A DNA stretch of 64,000 nt from Nitrospirota bacterium (GTDB lineage Bacteria > Nitrospirota > Thermodesulfovibrionia > SZUA-242). Under the pieces are notes generated by a model that ran no database searches, was not told where the DNA came from, and was given only the letters and a program-made list of their open reading frames with translations. The position numbers and the translations under genes are program-made. Of this stretch, positions 9,301-18,262 are shown piece after piece. Each line of letters starts with the position of its first letter. The first letter of the stretch is position 1. Location: positions 1-64,000 of the forward strand of contig JACRHH010000003.1 in assembly GCA_016212095.1 (NCBI GenBank). Reading direction: 5' to 3'.

Positions 9301-9525
9301 ATGCGTTCAGTCAACTTGAACGAAGCAAGAACACATCTTTCCGAGTTGGTAAGCGCGGCGGCGGCCGGCGATGAAATAATTATTGCAAGATCAGGCCAGC
9401 CGCTGGCCATGCTGGTTCCATTGAAAAAGCCGGAACCGCGTCAGCCTGGACTTGCAAAAGGCCGATTGACAGATGAATTCTTCGAGCCGTTGCCCGAAGA
9501 GGAGTTGTTGCAGTGGGAGCAATGA
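9301..9525 (+). CDS. Phd/YefM family antitoxin
   Basis: A 74-residue protein whose N-terminus (VNLNEARTHLSELV, then AGDEIIIARSGQPLAMLVP) is the Phd/YefM DNA-binding fold. These proteins bind their own promoter and cover the active site of the partner toxin through a flexible C-terminal tail, here the acidic region ending EEELLQWEQ. A strong ribosome site (gaggagg) precedes the ATG. The last bases overlap the toxin gene, the usual antitoxin-first arrangement. Confidence 0.93.
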   Translation: MRSVNLNEARTHLSELVSAAAAGDEIIIARSGQPLAMLVPLKKPEPRQPGLAKGRLTDEFFEPLPEEELLQWEQ

Positions 9526-9911
9526 CGGATATTATCCTTGATACCCATGCCCTGCTGTGGTGGCTGTTCGACGATGAACGGTTGTCTCTGACAGCCAGAG
9601 ACGCTATCGCCAAACCATATAACCGTATCTGGATTAGCGCGGCATCGGCTTGGGAGATTGCCACCAAGTCTCGCCTTGGCAAATTACCTGAGGCAGGTGA
9701 TGTGGCGCGACGGTTGCCTCACTATCTGCGTCATGCAAGGTTTCTGGAGCTGAGCGTGACGATTGAGCACGGGATCAAGGCCGGCAGTCTTCCCGGCCCC
9801 CATCGCGATCCATTTGATCGCATGTTGATCGCGCAATCCCTCACAACTCATTACCCCTTGGTCACTACCGACCCTGCTTTCCGGGAATATGGAGTCGAAA
9901 TCATTTGGTAA
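9522..9911 (+). CDS. VapC-like PIN-domain toxin
   Basis: A 129-residue PIN ribonuclease. The acidic residues of the Mg-binding site are visible in ILDTHALLWW, in SAWEIATK (Glu) and in HRDPFDRMLIAQ (Asp), with a further Asp in LVTTDPAF. This is the PIN subgroup usually paired with Phd-type antitoxins. The ATG at 9522 overlaps the antitoxin stop in an ATGA arrangement; a GTG at 9513 would add three residues. It would cleave RNA when released from the antitoxin; the target cannot be told from sequence. Confidence 0.93.
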   Translation: MTDIILDTHALLWWLFDDERLSLTARDAIAKPYNRIWISAASAWEIATKSRLGKLPEAGDVARRLPHYLRHARFLELSVTIEHGIKAGSLPGPHRDPFDRMLIAQSLTTHYPLVTTDPAFREYGVEIIW

Positions 9912-9996
9912 TTACCACCACGGAAGAGTCCGAGCGCGCCAGACGCACGCCGAACAACTCGAAGCAACGTTGCGCCGGGTTATCCGCGAAGAGCTT

Positions 9997-12900
9997 TCAC
10001 ACGCCAGACACCGAAACCGCTTCCTCCGCCTCCGACATCTTCATCGAAAGCAGCTTGCTCACGCCCGCCTCCTCCATCGTAACGCCGTAGATAACGTCGC
10101 CCGCCTCCATGGCCCGTCGGTTGTGCGTGATGGTGATGAACTGGGTTTCATGCGCCATCTCAAGCAGCATCGTGGCGAAACGGTCGGTGTTCGATTCATC
10201 GAGGGGCGCGTCAACCTCGTCCAGCACACATAGCGGCGAGGGCTTTATCAAAAATCCTGAAAAAAGAATCGCCACGGCGGTGAGCGCCTTTTCGCCGCCC
10301 GAAAGAAGCGTGATGTTCTGAAGTTTCTTGCCCGGCGGCTGAACTATGATGTCCAGTCCTGCTTCCAGTATGCTTTCCTCGCCCACAAGCACCAGATCGG
10401 CCCTGCCGCCGCCGAACAGTTTGCGGAAAACCTCCTGAAACTTGGCGCGAAGTTGCTCGTATGCCTCGCGCAAGCGTTCGCGGGTTGTCCTGTTGATTTT
10501 GGAAATCGCCTCCTCAAGGCTGGCTGTCGAGCTTTCGAGGTCGTCCTGCTGCCTGAGCAGAAACTCGTAACGCTCTGAAAGTTCCTGATATTCCTCTATC
10601 GAGCCAAGGCTCACCGGCCCCATTGCCGCCATCTTTTCTCGAAGCGCCCGGAGTTTCTCCTCCGCGCCCTCCGTCACCTCCATTGGCTCAATGGCGGCAA
10701 GATCGAGCGCGTAGTTGTCGGCAATATGCTTCGAGAGATTCCCGGCAGTAAGCTCAATCTGCGTCATTCGCACATCGAGCTGTCCGATTCTGGCGCGAAG
10801 GGCGTCGGCTTCCGGGCGAAGTTTTTTCACTTCGTCTTCGAGCGCCCTCATGCGAAGCGCGTTTTCGGCAAATCCGCCCTTTCGGGCGGCAAGCGCGTCG
10901 GACGCCTCTTTCACACTGGCCACTGTCGCCGTCATAGCCTCAGCAGCTTCCGCAAGCGATGCCTCGATGGCGCGGGATTTCCCCTCCATCTTTTCGCGTT
11001 CAGACGCGTTGTTTTCACGCGAACGAACGCCTTCGGCTATCGCCTGGCCGATTTTGGCTGTCTCGCGGACAAGGTTTTCCAAACGCGTCTTTCTTGCGTT
11101 GAAATCAACGCGCCGGTCTGTCTCCTCGCGCCGCTGGTGATCTATCGCCTTGCGGCGTTCGACGATGTCGTTCTGTATTCCGGCGATTTCGGCTTCGGTC
11201 TTTTCGCGGACGGCAGCAACCTCGGCCAGAGCCTTGCGCCTCGAATCGGCATCGGCGGATATTCGCGAGATTTCGGCCTGAGCCTGCTCGCTTTCCGACT
11301 TCACAAGCTCAAGCCGCCGCCGTTTCTGATCGATCGATTGCCGCGCAACCGCCTCCTCACGCCTTAGGCTGTCGATTTTGCGCTCGATCTCGCGAATCTC
11401 GCCGTCGGCCTTCTGAATGGCCGAATCAAGCGCCGCAATCCGCGACCTGAGATCAGCCGCTTCCGCTTCCAGCGCGGCGGTTTTGCTTGCCGCCTCGTTA
11501 ACCGATTCCGAAAGCTCCCGGATTTCGCGCTTCATCGACAGAATGCCGCGTCCGGTTTCGCCGGATATTCCACCGCCGCTGATTGCGCCTGAAGGCTCCA
11601 ACACTTCGCCCGCAAGCGTGACAATTGTGCAGCGGGATGCTTCCCACAAGCCCAGCGCGGCGTCCATATCGCGCGCAATCACTGTGTCGGCAAGCAGATT
11701 TCCCACAATTGCCGCAAACGGCTCTTTCGCCGTCACCATATCGCTGGCGCGGCCTATCACGCCATCGCCCGCCGGAATTTCATCGGGTTCTATTGGCCTC
11801 GCCGATAACGGCATGAAAATGCCACGCCCGTAATTTTTCCCGCGCAGAAACGCCAGCGCCTTCACCGCCGCGGCGCTGTCCGGCGTTATCAGCGCCTGAA
11901 TGCGCTCGCCAAGCGCCGCCTCAATCGCGGTTTCATACTCCTTCGGCACGGTGAATGCGTCGGCAAGAAGAGCGGTTATCTCGATTCCATGTTCCGTTGA
12001 TTTTCCGGCCAGTATCTTTTTCGCTCCATCCCGGTAGCCCACAAGTCCGGAATCCATCTCCCGAAGCGACGAAAGCCGCGAAGACACTGCAACCCAAACC
12101 TCTTTCGCGGCGCGCTGGGCGGCGGTTTTCTCGTCGCTGGCGCGGCGAAGACCCGAAAGATCTTCCGCGTTTTCGGCGCGAACGCGCCGCTTTTCGGCTA
12201 TCAGATCCTCGCTTTCGGCAATCCGTCCGCTTGTTCCGCCGATTGACGCCTCAGCCGCCGCAAGCTCCGCTTCCAGCCGGGAGATTTCGCTGGATGAACC
12301 CTCTGCCCGCCGGTTCTGGCGCTCAAGCTCGCGCTCGAAGGCGGCAAGCTCGCTCTTGATATGCGCCGCGCCCTCGGCCTGCCGGAAAAGCTCGCGCCGT
12401 TTTTCGTCAACCGACCGCTCGACCGCGCGCAATCCGTCCTCGGCGGCCCGCAGACGGGCGTCGCCGTCCGCTATCATCCCCTGAAATTCCTCAACCTCGC
12501 GCCGGAGTTTTTCCTCCTGAGCGGCAAGTTCGGCAAGCTCCGCCCGCATCGCGGTGTCGCGCGCGGCAAGCTCGGCGTCGCGAACCGCGCTTCGCTCGCG
12601 CCTGTCGGCAAGGTTTTTAAGCTCGTTTCTGTCGAGGCCGATCCTGCCTTCCAGCTCGGCTATTCGCTTTTCGAGCGCGTAAACCTCGCGCTGGGCGGCG
12701 TCGATCACCCGCTCCTCGCCGGTCATAGCAAGGCGGCCTTCTTCCACGGCGGCGTCTTTCGACAAAAGCAGCGCGGCAAGCTCTGCGTCGCGAAGCTTGA
12801 GCGCGTCGGCCTCGCGCGTGAGAGCTTCCATTTCAGACATGAGAGCGCGGAAATCGCGGCCCGACACCGCAAGCTCATGATCGCGCGCCTCGGCGGCCAT

Positions 12901-13557
12901 TGCCTTGTAGCTTTCGGCGCGCCTGGCCTGACGGTCGAGCGCGTTTCGCTGGCGTTTCACCTCGCCGATGATGTCCTTTATGCGCTGAAGGTTGTTGCGG
13001 GCCGACTCCAGCTTGGCAAGCGCCTCCTGCTTGCGGACTTTGTATTTCACCACGCCAGCCGCTTCCTCGATGAGAAAGCGCCGGTCAACCGGTTTGGAAT
13101 TTATGATGTCGCCCACGCGGCCCTGCTCAAGGATGGCGTAGGAGCGAAGCTCAAGGCCGGTGTCCAGGAAAATGTCGCGGATGTCGCGCAGGCGGCACTG
13201 GTTGTCGTTTATAAGATATTCGCTCTCGCCGGAGCGGAAAAGGCGTCGCGACACGCGGATTTCATCCATTGCCATGCCGCCCGGAAGCTCGCGCCCGATG
13301 CCGGAGAGCACGATTGCAACCTCGGCCATGCCTTTTTGCTTCTTGCGCTCGGTTCCGTTGAAGATGACCTCTTCCATCTTGTCGCCGCGCAGGTTTTTGG
13401 CGCTCTGCTCGCCCAAAACCCAGCGGATGGCGTCAACAACGTTGCTCTTGCCGCAGCCGTTGGGGCCGACGATGACGGTTATGCCCGGATGCATCTCGAT
13501 CACGGTTCTGTCGGCGAAAGACTTGAAGCCGTTCATCTCTATTCGTTTAATGCGCAT
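9997..13557 (-). CDS. smc: Chromosome segregation ATPase SMC
   Basis: A 1186-residue protein, the usual SMC length. The N-terminal head has Walker A GPNGCGKSNVVDAIRWVLGE near residue 32. Long coiled coils flank a hinge around residues 500-650, and the C-terminal head has the signature LLSGGEKALTAVA and Walker B PLCVLDEVDAPLDESN. SMC dimers with ScpA and ScpB load near the origin and organise the chromosome; scpA and scpB are not in this window. The first ATG of the frame is used; it begins the conserved strand MRIKRIEMNGFKSFAD. It lies alone, convergent with the vapC gene. Confidence 0.97.
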   Translation of the reverse strand: MRIKRIEMNGFKSFADRTVIEMHPGITVIVGPNGCGKSNVVDAIRWVLGEQSAKNLRGDKMEEVIFNGTERKKQKGMAEVAIVLSGIGRELPGGMAMDEIRVSRRLFRSGESEYLINDNQCRLRDIRDIFLDTGLELRSYAILEQGRVGDIINSKPVDRRFLIEEAAGVVKYKVRKQEALAKLESARNNLQRIKDIIGEVKRQRNALDRQARRAESYKAMAAEARDHELAVSGRDFRALMSEMEALTREADALKLRDAELAALLLSKDAAVEEGRLAMTGEERVIDAAQREVYALEKRIAELEGRIGLDRNELKNLADRRERSAVRDAELAARDTAMRAELAELAAQEEKLRREVEEFQGMIADGDARLRAAEDGLRAVERSVDEKRRELFRQAEGAAHIKSELAAFERELERQNRRAEGSSSEISRLEAELAAAEASIGGTSGRIAESEDLIAEKRRVRAENAEDLSGLRRASDEKTAAQRAAKEVWVAVSSRLSSLREMDSGLVGYRDGAKKILAGKSTEHGIEITALLADAFTVPKEYETAIEAALGERIQALITPDSAAAVKALAFLRGKNYGRGIFMPLSARPIEPDEIPAGDGVIGRASDMVTAKEPFAAIVGNLLADTVIARDMDAALGLWEASRCTIVTLAGEVLEPSGAISGGGISGETGRGILSMKREIRELSESVNEAASKTAALEAEAADLRSRIAALDSAIQKADGEIREIERKIDSLRREEAVARQSIDQKRRRLELVKSESEQAQAEISRISADADSRRKALAEVAAVREKTEAEIAGIQNDIVERRKAIDHQRREETDRRVDFNARKTRLENLVRETAKIGQAIAEGVRSRENNASEREKMEGKSRAIEASLAEAAEAMTATVASVKEASDALAARKGGFAENALRMRALEDEVKKLRPEADALRARIGQLDVRMTQIELTAGNLSKHIADNYALDLAAIEPMEVTEGAEEKLRALREKMAAMGPVSLGSIEEYQELSERYEFLLRQQDDLESSTASLEEAISKINRTTRERLREAYEQLRAKFQEVFRKLFGGGRADLVLVGEESILEAGLDIIVQPPGKKLQNITLLSGGEKALTAVAILFSGFLIKPSPLCVLDEVDAPLDESNTDRFATMLLEMAHETQFITITHNRRAMEAGDVIYGVTMEEAGVSKLLSMKMSEAEEAVSVSGV

Positions 13558-13575
13558 AAGGGTAAGATTTTACCA

Positions 13576-14478
13576 CTATTCCACCTGTTTCACACGCTGA
13601 ACATACAGGCTGCCCCCAGCATTCCGTAGGCATAACGGCATGTTTTCACTCAGGAAATCTGGGAAAGCCAGCGCGACGTACGAATTGAAAAAATACACGC
13701 TCCATTCGGAATTATATGCCAGGAATGCGCGCAGAAAGTAATTCTCGTTCCAGTATCGCCCATATTCCAGCCACTCGGCAGGATAGTCAAACGGATAGAA
13801 CACATCGTGAAAATGGACAAAAACCCCCGACGGCAGATGCGGCAGAATGTCGAACAGCAGCATCTGGAGGTCACTTCCGCATTTCACGACGTGGCTTGAA
13901 TCGATAAACAGCAGATCGCCGGATTCAAGGGTGGAAAACAGTTCCGAGGGTACATCCTGGACTTTTTTGTCTAAAATGGTCATGTTGCGTTCATCCTGTC
14001 CGGCAAGCAAGCCTTTCAAACGATCCGGATATGGCTCGATGAAGGTGATAGCCGGTCTGTCCGGAAAGAACCTTTCCGTTGTGTCCAGCATGACGGCGGA
14101 TGAAAATCCGGATCCGATTTCGATAATCCTTGCCGGCCTGTGTTTTCGGAGAAAACAGTACAAAAAGATGGCGTCTGAGTATGAAAACCAGGAATTGTCG
14201 TAGAAATACCTGCAACCCGGAGTCTTTTTTTCGGGAAACGGCAATTCAGCGTAAAACGTCCGATACTCCTGAAGAAGGCTGTACTGATTCTCCCTGTTCA
14301 ACCCGACATCCGGGAGTTCCATTTCCGGCGGCTTTCTGGATTTCAGATATGCCGCCACATCACTGGCGTCCGGTATCGGTGAATAGTAATGACCTGCGCG
14401 AAATGCTCCCTGTTTCATAAATCGCCTGAAAAGGTTCCGGCCTATTCTGTCAATTACAGGCTTAATGATTCGTTTCAT
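13576..14478 (-). CDS. Class I SAM-dependent methyltransferase (Methyltransf_24 type)
   Basis: A 300-residue protein with a Rossmann-type methyltransferase core. Motif I is IIEIGSGFSSAVML, an acidic residue ends the next strand (ITFIEPYPD), and GDLLFIDSSHVVKCGSD is followed by FVHFHDVFYP. Such enzymes often modify sugars or small metabolites in surface polysaccharide pathways, but no sugar genes lie nearby. The ATG at 14478 is chosen because it has a GGGGAGA ribosome site; the frame upstream of it is not coding. Its composition looks more AT-rich than smc next door, which could mean recent acquisition. The substrate is unknown. Confidence 0.8.
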   Translation of the reverse strand: MKRIIKPVIDRIGRNLFRRFMKQGAFRAGHYYSPIPDASDVAAYLKSRKPPEMELPDVGLNRENQYSLLQEYRTFYAELPFPEKKTPGCRYFYDNSWFSYSDAIFLYCFLRKHRPARIIEIGSGFSSAVMLDTTERFFPDRPAITFIEPYPDRLKGLLAGQDERNMTILDKKVQDVPSELFSTLESGDLLFIDSSHVVKCGSDLQMLLFDILPHLPSGVFVHFHDVFYPFDYPAEWLEYGRYWNENYFLRAFLAYNSEWSVYFFNSYVALAFPDFLSENMPLCLRNAGGSLYVQRVKQVE

Positions 14479-14589
14479 GATCTCCCCTTTGTATCGAAAC
14501 TTCCGGATGCCCGGAATGTTAGCACCATGAGGAACCGCCTTGCAAAGCATGTGCCGGGTCAATTTGAATGTGAAGCACGGTTTTGGCGC

Positions 14590-14617
14590 AAAAAAAGGCT
14601 CCGCTTGCGGCGGAGCC
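14590..14617 (-). terminator. Rho-independent terminator of the GGDEF gene
   Basis: An 8-bp stem (ggctccgc / gcggagcc) with a 5-base loop is followed on the minus strand by a run of seven T. It lies 25 bases after the stop of the diguanylate cyclase gene. Confidence 0.9.
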
Positions 14618-14641
14618 CAGAGAGGAGGGGTCTGGAAACCC

Positions 14642-15664
14642 TTACTGGCTTGCGGATACGCGGTTTCTGCCTTCCTGCTTGGCGCGATACAGGGCTTCGT
14701 CGGCTCGCTGTATGCAGTCGGAGAGGCTCTCGCCGTTGCGATATTCCGAGACGCCGATCGAGACGGTGATTTTACCGATCGCTTCTCCGGTTGCCTTGCG
14801 TTTGAATCGTTGAGTTTCGAATCGGCTGCGGATGTTCTCGGCGCCAGCAACAGCGCCCTTTAGCGGAGTGGATGGAAATACCACGGCAAACTCCTCGCCG
14901 CCGTATCGCGCCACCATGTCGGCGCCCCTCACGCATTGCTTGATGGTGTATGCGGTCATTCGAAGCACTTCGTCGCCTACCAGATGGCCGTATGTGTCGT
15001 TCACTTTCTTGAAGAAATCGATGTCGATCAGCAGCAGGGAAAGCGGAGTATCGTTGGCGGCTGCATCGAAAGACGCGCTTCGCATGAAGTCGTCGAAGGC
15101 CTTGCGGTTGGAGATTCCGGTAAGCGGATCGGTGACCGATTCACGGCGGACGCGCTCGAATTCCTTTTTAAGCTCGCCGAGTTCGCTGGTTGTCTCCTCA
15201 AGACGCTGCTTGAGCTCGTCGCTTGTGTCCTTCATTATGCGGGTTTCACTCAGCACGTCCTGAACGATCTTCCTGATCTCCTCGACATCGAGCGAGTCCA
15301 TCAGCTTCATGGAATAGGTTTCAAGAACGTTTCCGAATCCGGCGGTTTGGGTTCCGGCACGCATCACGTAATCGAGAAGGTCTGTGAATATCTTGCGCAA
15401 ACCCTCACGGATTTCGGTGAGGTTGGCGGCATCCTCCTGTGCAAGGTACCTCTGGTATATCTCGGAGCTGATGTCTTCGGAGAACTCCAGGGCGCTGCCG
15501 ACTATCCGGTCTACCTCCTCCTTGAGTTCACGGTTCCGGCCCGTAACGTATTCGTACCAGATGGCATAATTAAGCGGGGTTGGAGCAACCCTGTTCTTGA
15601 TCATGAGCGGAAGCACTATCCGCACATATTCGGCGGCCTGCTCGATTGTTTCGGCGTTTTGCAT
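14642..15664 (-). CDS. Diguanylate cyclase (GGDEF)
   Basis: A 340-residue soluble protein. Residues 1-160 are a helical domain of the kind seen in other GGDEF proteins (LNYAIWYEYVTG), followed by a coiled coil (about 140-170) and a GGDEF domain. The active site reads ARYGGEEFAVVF, and an RGAD inhibitory site lies five residues before it, so product feedback by c-di-GMP is likely. It makes c-di-GMP from two GTP. A PilZ/YcgR receptor gene lies 2 kb away. There are no membrane segments, so the sensing input is cytoplasmic and unknown. Confidence 0.95.
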   Translation of the reverse strand: MQNAETIEQAAEYVRIVLPLMIKNRVAPTPLNYAIWYEYVTGRNRELKEEVDRIVGSALEFSEDISSEIYQRYLAQEDAANLTEIREGLRKIFTDLLDYVMRAGTQTAGFGNVLETYSMKLMDSLDVEEIRKIVQDVLSETRIMKDTSDELKQRLEETTSELGELKKEFERVRRESVTDPLTGISNRKAFDDFMRSASFDAAANDTPLSLLLIDIDFFKKVNDTYGHLVGDEVLRMTAYTIKQCVRGADMVARYGGEEFAVVFPSTPLKGAVAGAENIRSRFETQRFKRKATGEAIGKITVSIGVSEYRNGESLSDCIQRADEALYRAKQEGRNRVSASQ

Positions 15665-15833
15665 GGTTACGTCTTCAAGAGCGCTTCCGGCAATATGCCG
15701 CGAAACGTCTCGTATGAACTTCCTCCCAATTTACCGCCGCCCAACATCGGGCAACGACCCTCGGTAATCCTATCGACAATGGAAAATTAATCTTTAATAT
15801 CGCCTGATGCAGGCGGAAAAGGAAGGCTGGGCA

Positions 15834-15864
15834 CAAAAAAAAGGCCCCGGAAATCCCGGGGCCT
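15834..15864 (-). terminator. Rho-independent terminator after the cold-shock gene
   Basis: On the minus strand a 10-bp GC-rich stem (aaggccccgg / ccggggcctt, loop gattt) runs directly into eight T, 18 bases after the cold-shock gene stop. Confidence 0.95.
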
Positions 15865-15881
15865 TCTCGGATGGCGGATAA

Positions 15882-16082
15882 TTAAACCCTGACTACGTTA
15901 ACTGCCTTCAGTCCCTTCGGGCCCTGTTCGGTCTCGAACTTGACGGAGTCACCCTCAGCGAGTGTCTTGAAGCCGTCGCCCTGAATCGAGGAATAGTGTA
16001 CAAAAACATCGCCGCCGTCCTTCGACGCAATGAATCCGTAACCCTTCGATTCGTTAAACCATTTCACCGTTCCTTCAGCCAT
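15882..16082 (-). CDS. CspA-family cold-shock protein
   Basis: A 66-residue OB-fold protein. RNP1 (KGYGFIA) and RNP2 (VFVHYSSI) are both intact, so it should bind single-stranded RNA or DNA and melt RNA structure. An AGGAGG site lies 9 bases before the ATG at 16082, which gives the usual MAEGTVKWF start; an in-frame ATG at 16088 is only 3 bases from that site. The gene stands alone between two strong terminators, so it is a one-gene unit. Confidence 0.95.
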   Translation of the reverse strand: MAEGTVKWFNESKGYGFIASKDGGDVFVHYSSIQGDGFKTLAEGDSVKFETEQGPKGLKAVNVVRV

Positions 16083-16135
16083 TTCCATCTTCCTCCTAGT
16101 GTTGAATACTGAAGTTTTCCAAACAATACCGATTT

Positions 16136-16175
16136 AAACAAAAAAGGCCACAAAGCTAACTGTCTTTGTGGCCTT
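16136..16175 (-). terminator. Rho-independent terminator between rhomboid and cold-shock genes
   Basis: A 12-bp perfect stem (aaggccacaaag / ctttgtggcctt, loop of 8) followed on the minus strand by a T-rich run. It ends transcription from the rhomboid gene about 90 bases after that gene's stop and 40 bases before the cold-shock ribosome site. Confidence 0.93.
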
Positions 16176-16263
16176 ACCATTAACAAACCATATTCAGAAA
16201 ACTCCGCAAATACAGTAACATGTCCAGTAACCTTAAGTCAACATAAAAAACTGATGGAAAAAA

Positions 16264-17472
16264 CTACCCGTCGCTTCCGTTGCGCTCGATGGCCTGAATC
16301 TGGCGCACAGCCTCGATCCGCGCTCGCTCCGACGGGTTTACATCCAGCACCTGAAGGAAGTACTGGTAGGCAGCGGATGTCTGGCCGCGGCCATGCAGAA
16401 TCGCGATTCCGGCTCCAAGGCTTGCCCAGTCAAGGTACGGGCCGCGCGGATAAGCGGCGATGTACCGACGGAACAGCGTGAGCGCTTCATCGAATCTACG
16501 CTCTTTCAGAAGATAATCGCCGATTTTCATCAGATCGTCGGCATTTGCCTCGCGTGTGATCAGTCCGGATGCGTCCGAAAAGTATAGTTTGGCCGCTTGC
16601 GCCGCATCTCCAGCGCTCACGGCCCCGGAAATCAACGACGAAAGAGACGAGACACGCGCCTGTCCGGTTTTTTCTGCTCGGCGGACGTGGTCGTCGCCGC
16701 CCTCACGGCTTTCATTGCTCGCACCGGCGGTTTCACCGGGCAGCCGGTCGAGCGCCCATGCTATCGCCAGGCCTGCCATGAAGCCGCCGATATGAGCTCC
16801 GTATGCCACGCCGCCACCGCCCATCCTGGGCGCAAGCAGAAACGGAAGGAGGTTTTCGGCAATGATGTAAAAGCCAAGCACAAACCGGGCCGGAACGAGT
16901 ACTACATCCATGAAAAACGGGAAAAGCATCATGAATATCTTCACCCGGTTGCCTGGAAACCAGATGTAATACAATCCGAGAACGCCTGATATGGCTCCGG
17001 ATGCCCCAACCATGGGAACCATCGAGCCAAGCGAGAACATCGCGTAGACCAGACTGGCAGCAATGCCGGAGGCAAGATACGCAACCAGATAGCGCATGCG
17101 TCCCAGCCGGTGTTCAACATTGTCGCCGAATATCCAGAGAAACATCATGTTGCCTATCAGATGCATCCATCCGCCGTGGAGGAACATCGATAGCATGAGC
17201 GGGCTGAAACCGAAATCGCCCGGCTTGAACGCGTTCCGGAACAGGAAAACATCGTAGGCGCTAACCTCGCGCAGAAGCATCTGGAGCGGCAGTTGAGACA
17301 GCTCCGGAATCGAACGCACATAAGCCATGAAGGCAGGGTCGCGCGGATCGGGATGCGCGAACGAAAGCGGCAGCGTGACAACGGCGAAAACCAGCACGTT
17401 CACTGCCATCAGCAGGTAGTTGACAACCGGCCTGCCGGGCGGATTGGGGGTGTCGCCAACGGGGATGAACAA
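16264..17472 (-). CDS. Rhomboid-family intramembrane serine protease with TPR-like tail
   Basis: A 402-residue protein. The rhomboid core (about 1-240) has six or seven membrane helices, the HGGWMHLIGNM loop, the catalytic serine in GASGAISG and the catalytic histidine in AYGAHIGGF. Rhomboids cut membrane proteins inside the bilayer. The soluble C-terminal region (about 270-400) is helical with repeat-like patterns (DEALTLFRRYIAAYP, SAAYQYFLQVLDVNP), suggesting a TPR partner-binding domain. The start is a TTG with an AAAGGAGA site 5 bases upstream. The natural substrate is unknown. Confidence 0.93.
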   Translation of the reverse strand: MFIPVGDTPNPPGRPVVNYLLMAVNVLVFAVVTLPLSFAHPDPRDPAFMAYVRSIPELSQLPLQMLLREVSAYDVFLFRNAFKPGDFGFSPLMLSMFLHGGWMHLIGNMMFLWIFGDNVEHRLGRMRYLVAYLASGIAASLVYAMFSLGSMVPMVGASGAISGVLGLYYIWFPGNRVKIFMMLFPFFMDVVLVPARFVLGFYIIAENLLPFLLAPRMGGGGVAYGAHIGGFMAGLAIAWALDRLPGETAGASNESREGGDDHVRRAEKTGQARVSSLSSLISGAVSAGDAAQAAKLYFSDASGLITREANADDLMKIGDYLLKERRFDEALTLFRRYIAAYPRGPYLDWASLGAGIAILHGRGQTSAAYQYFLQVLDVNPSERARIEAVRQIQAIERNGSDG

Positions 17473-17576
17473 TCTGTCTCCTTTACAGGTTAAAGTCCGC
17501 GCCGAAATTGACGAACAGTAATGCAGGACGCACGCTACATTTTACAACTATCTTCCCAGGACAGGTGATTCGAGAG

Positions 17577-18206
17577 ATGACGAACAACGCTGTGACGTTC
17601 GAGGTTGGTCTGCCGCTCTCCCTTGAGGTTCCGAAGGTCGAGGAGTACATCAAAACCATCGTGGTGGGATGGGAGCGCAACCGTTACCTGATCACGCGGC
17701 TTCCATACATAAAAGACAAGCCGGTGAAGCTCAAGGGCAAGGACAGTTGTCTGGTTCGTTTTCTCAGGGGCGACAACGCCTACGGCTTCAGCGCCGAGGT
17801 TATCACCATCCAGTTCTTTCCGGTTCCGCTCATTTTCTTCCAGTACCCCGAACAGATAGAAAGCATGTCTTTCCGCAAGTTCAAGCGTGTCAAGACGAAC
17901 ATTCAGGGCAAGCTCCTCGATGCCGGGCTTGTCACGGCAACCGACCTTATCGTGATGGACTTGAGCGAGAAGGGGTGTCTTTTGAAGGTCATGTCGGAGG
18001 GGCAGAACTTTCAGCAGGGCGGCATTTACTATCTGACATTCAAGATTCTCGACCGGCGGATAGAGAACATACAATGCGTCTTGAAGAACGAACACCAACG
18101 CGATGAACGCCAGATGCTCGGAGTGGAGTTTCAGGACGCAAAGGGCGGGAATATCGACCTGATAAGGTCGTTCATCAAGCTGATAACCGAAAACGCGGCA
18201 GGGTAA
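17577..18206 (+). CDS. YcgR-like PilZ-domain c-di-GMP receptor
   Basis: A 209-residue protein with an N-terminal YcgR-type beta-barrel domain (about 1-95) and a C-terminal PilZ domain (about 98-205). Both c-di-GMP-binding motifs are visible: RKFKR (RxxxR) near residue 103 and DLSEKG (D/NxSxxG) near 132. YcgR proteins act as flagellar brakes when c-di-GMP is high, but no flagellar genes lie here, so the output is uncertain. The ATG at 17577 has an aggtg site upstream; a TTG at 17508 is less likely. It converges with the phosphorylase gene. Confidence 0.9.
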   Translation: MTNNAVTFEVGLPLSLEVPKVEEYIKTIVVGWERNRYLITRLPYIKDKPVKLKGKDSCLVRFLRGDNAYGFSAEVITIQFFPVPLIFFQYPEQIESMSFRKFKRVKTNIQGKLLDAGLVTATDLIVMDLSEKGCLLKVMSEGQNFQQGGIYYLTFKILDRRIENIQCVLKNEHQRDERQMLGVEFQDAKGGNIDLIRSFIKLITENAAG

Positions 18207-18223
18207 TGCCTGAATAAATCGCA

Positions 18224-18245
18224 GGGGCGGTTCGCGAACCGCCCC
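18224..18245. terminator. Perfect 11-bp palindrome between convergent genes
   Basis: The palindrome ggggcggttcg/cgaaccgcccc lies between the stops of the PilZ gene (+) and the phosphorylase gene (-). There is no T-run on either strand, so it is a candidate bidirectional RNA-end hairpin rather than a classical terminator. Confidence 0.45.
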
Positions 18246-18262
18246 CCCAATCTGTTAAATCT

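Noticed and set aside
9900-9999. The SMC stop is a TGA followed by about 31 more open codons.
   Set aside because: SMC is already complete at residue 1186, and the extra residues do not resemble any SMC tail.
14479-14850. An upstream extension of the methyltransferase frame.
   Set aside because: It lacks a ribosome site, overlaps the GGDEF gene and its terminator, and the residues are low-complexity. The ATG at 14478 with GGGGAGA is better.
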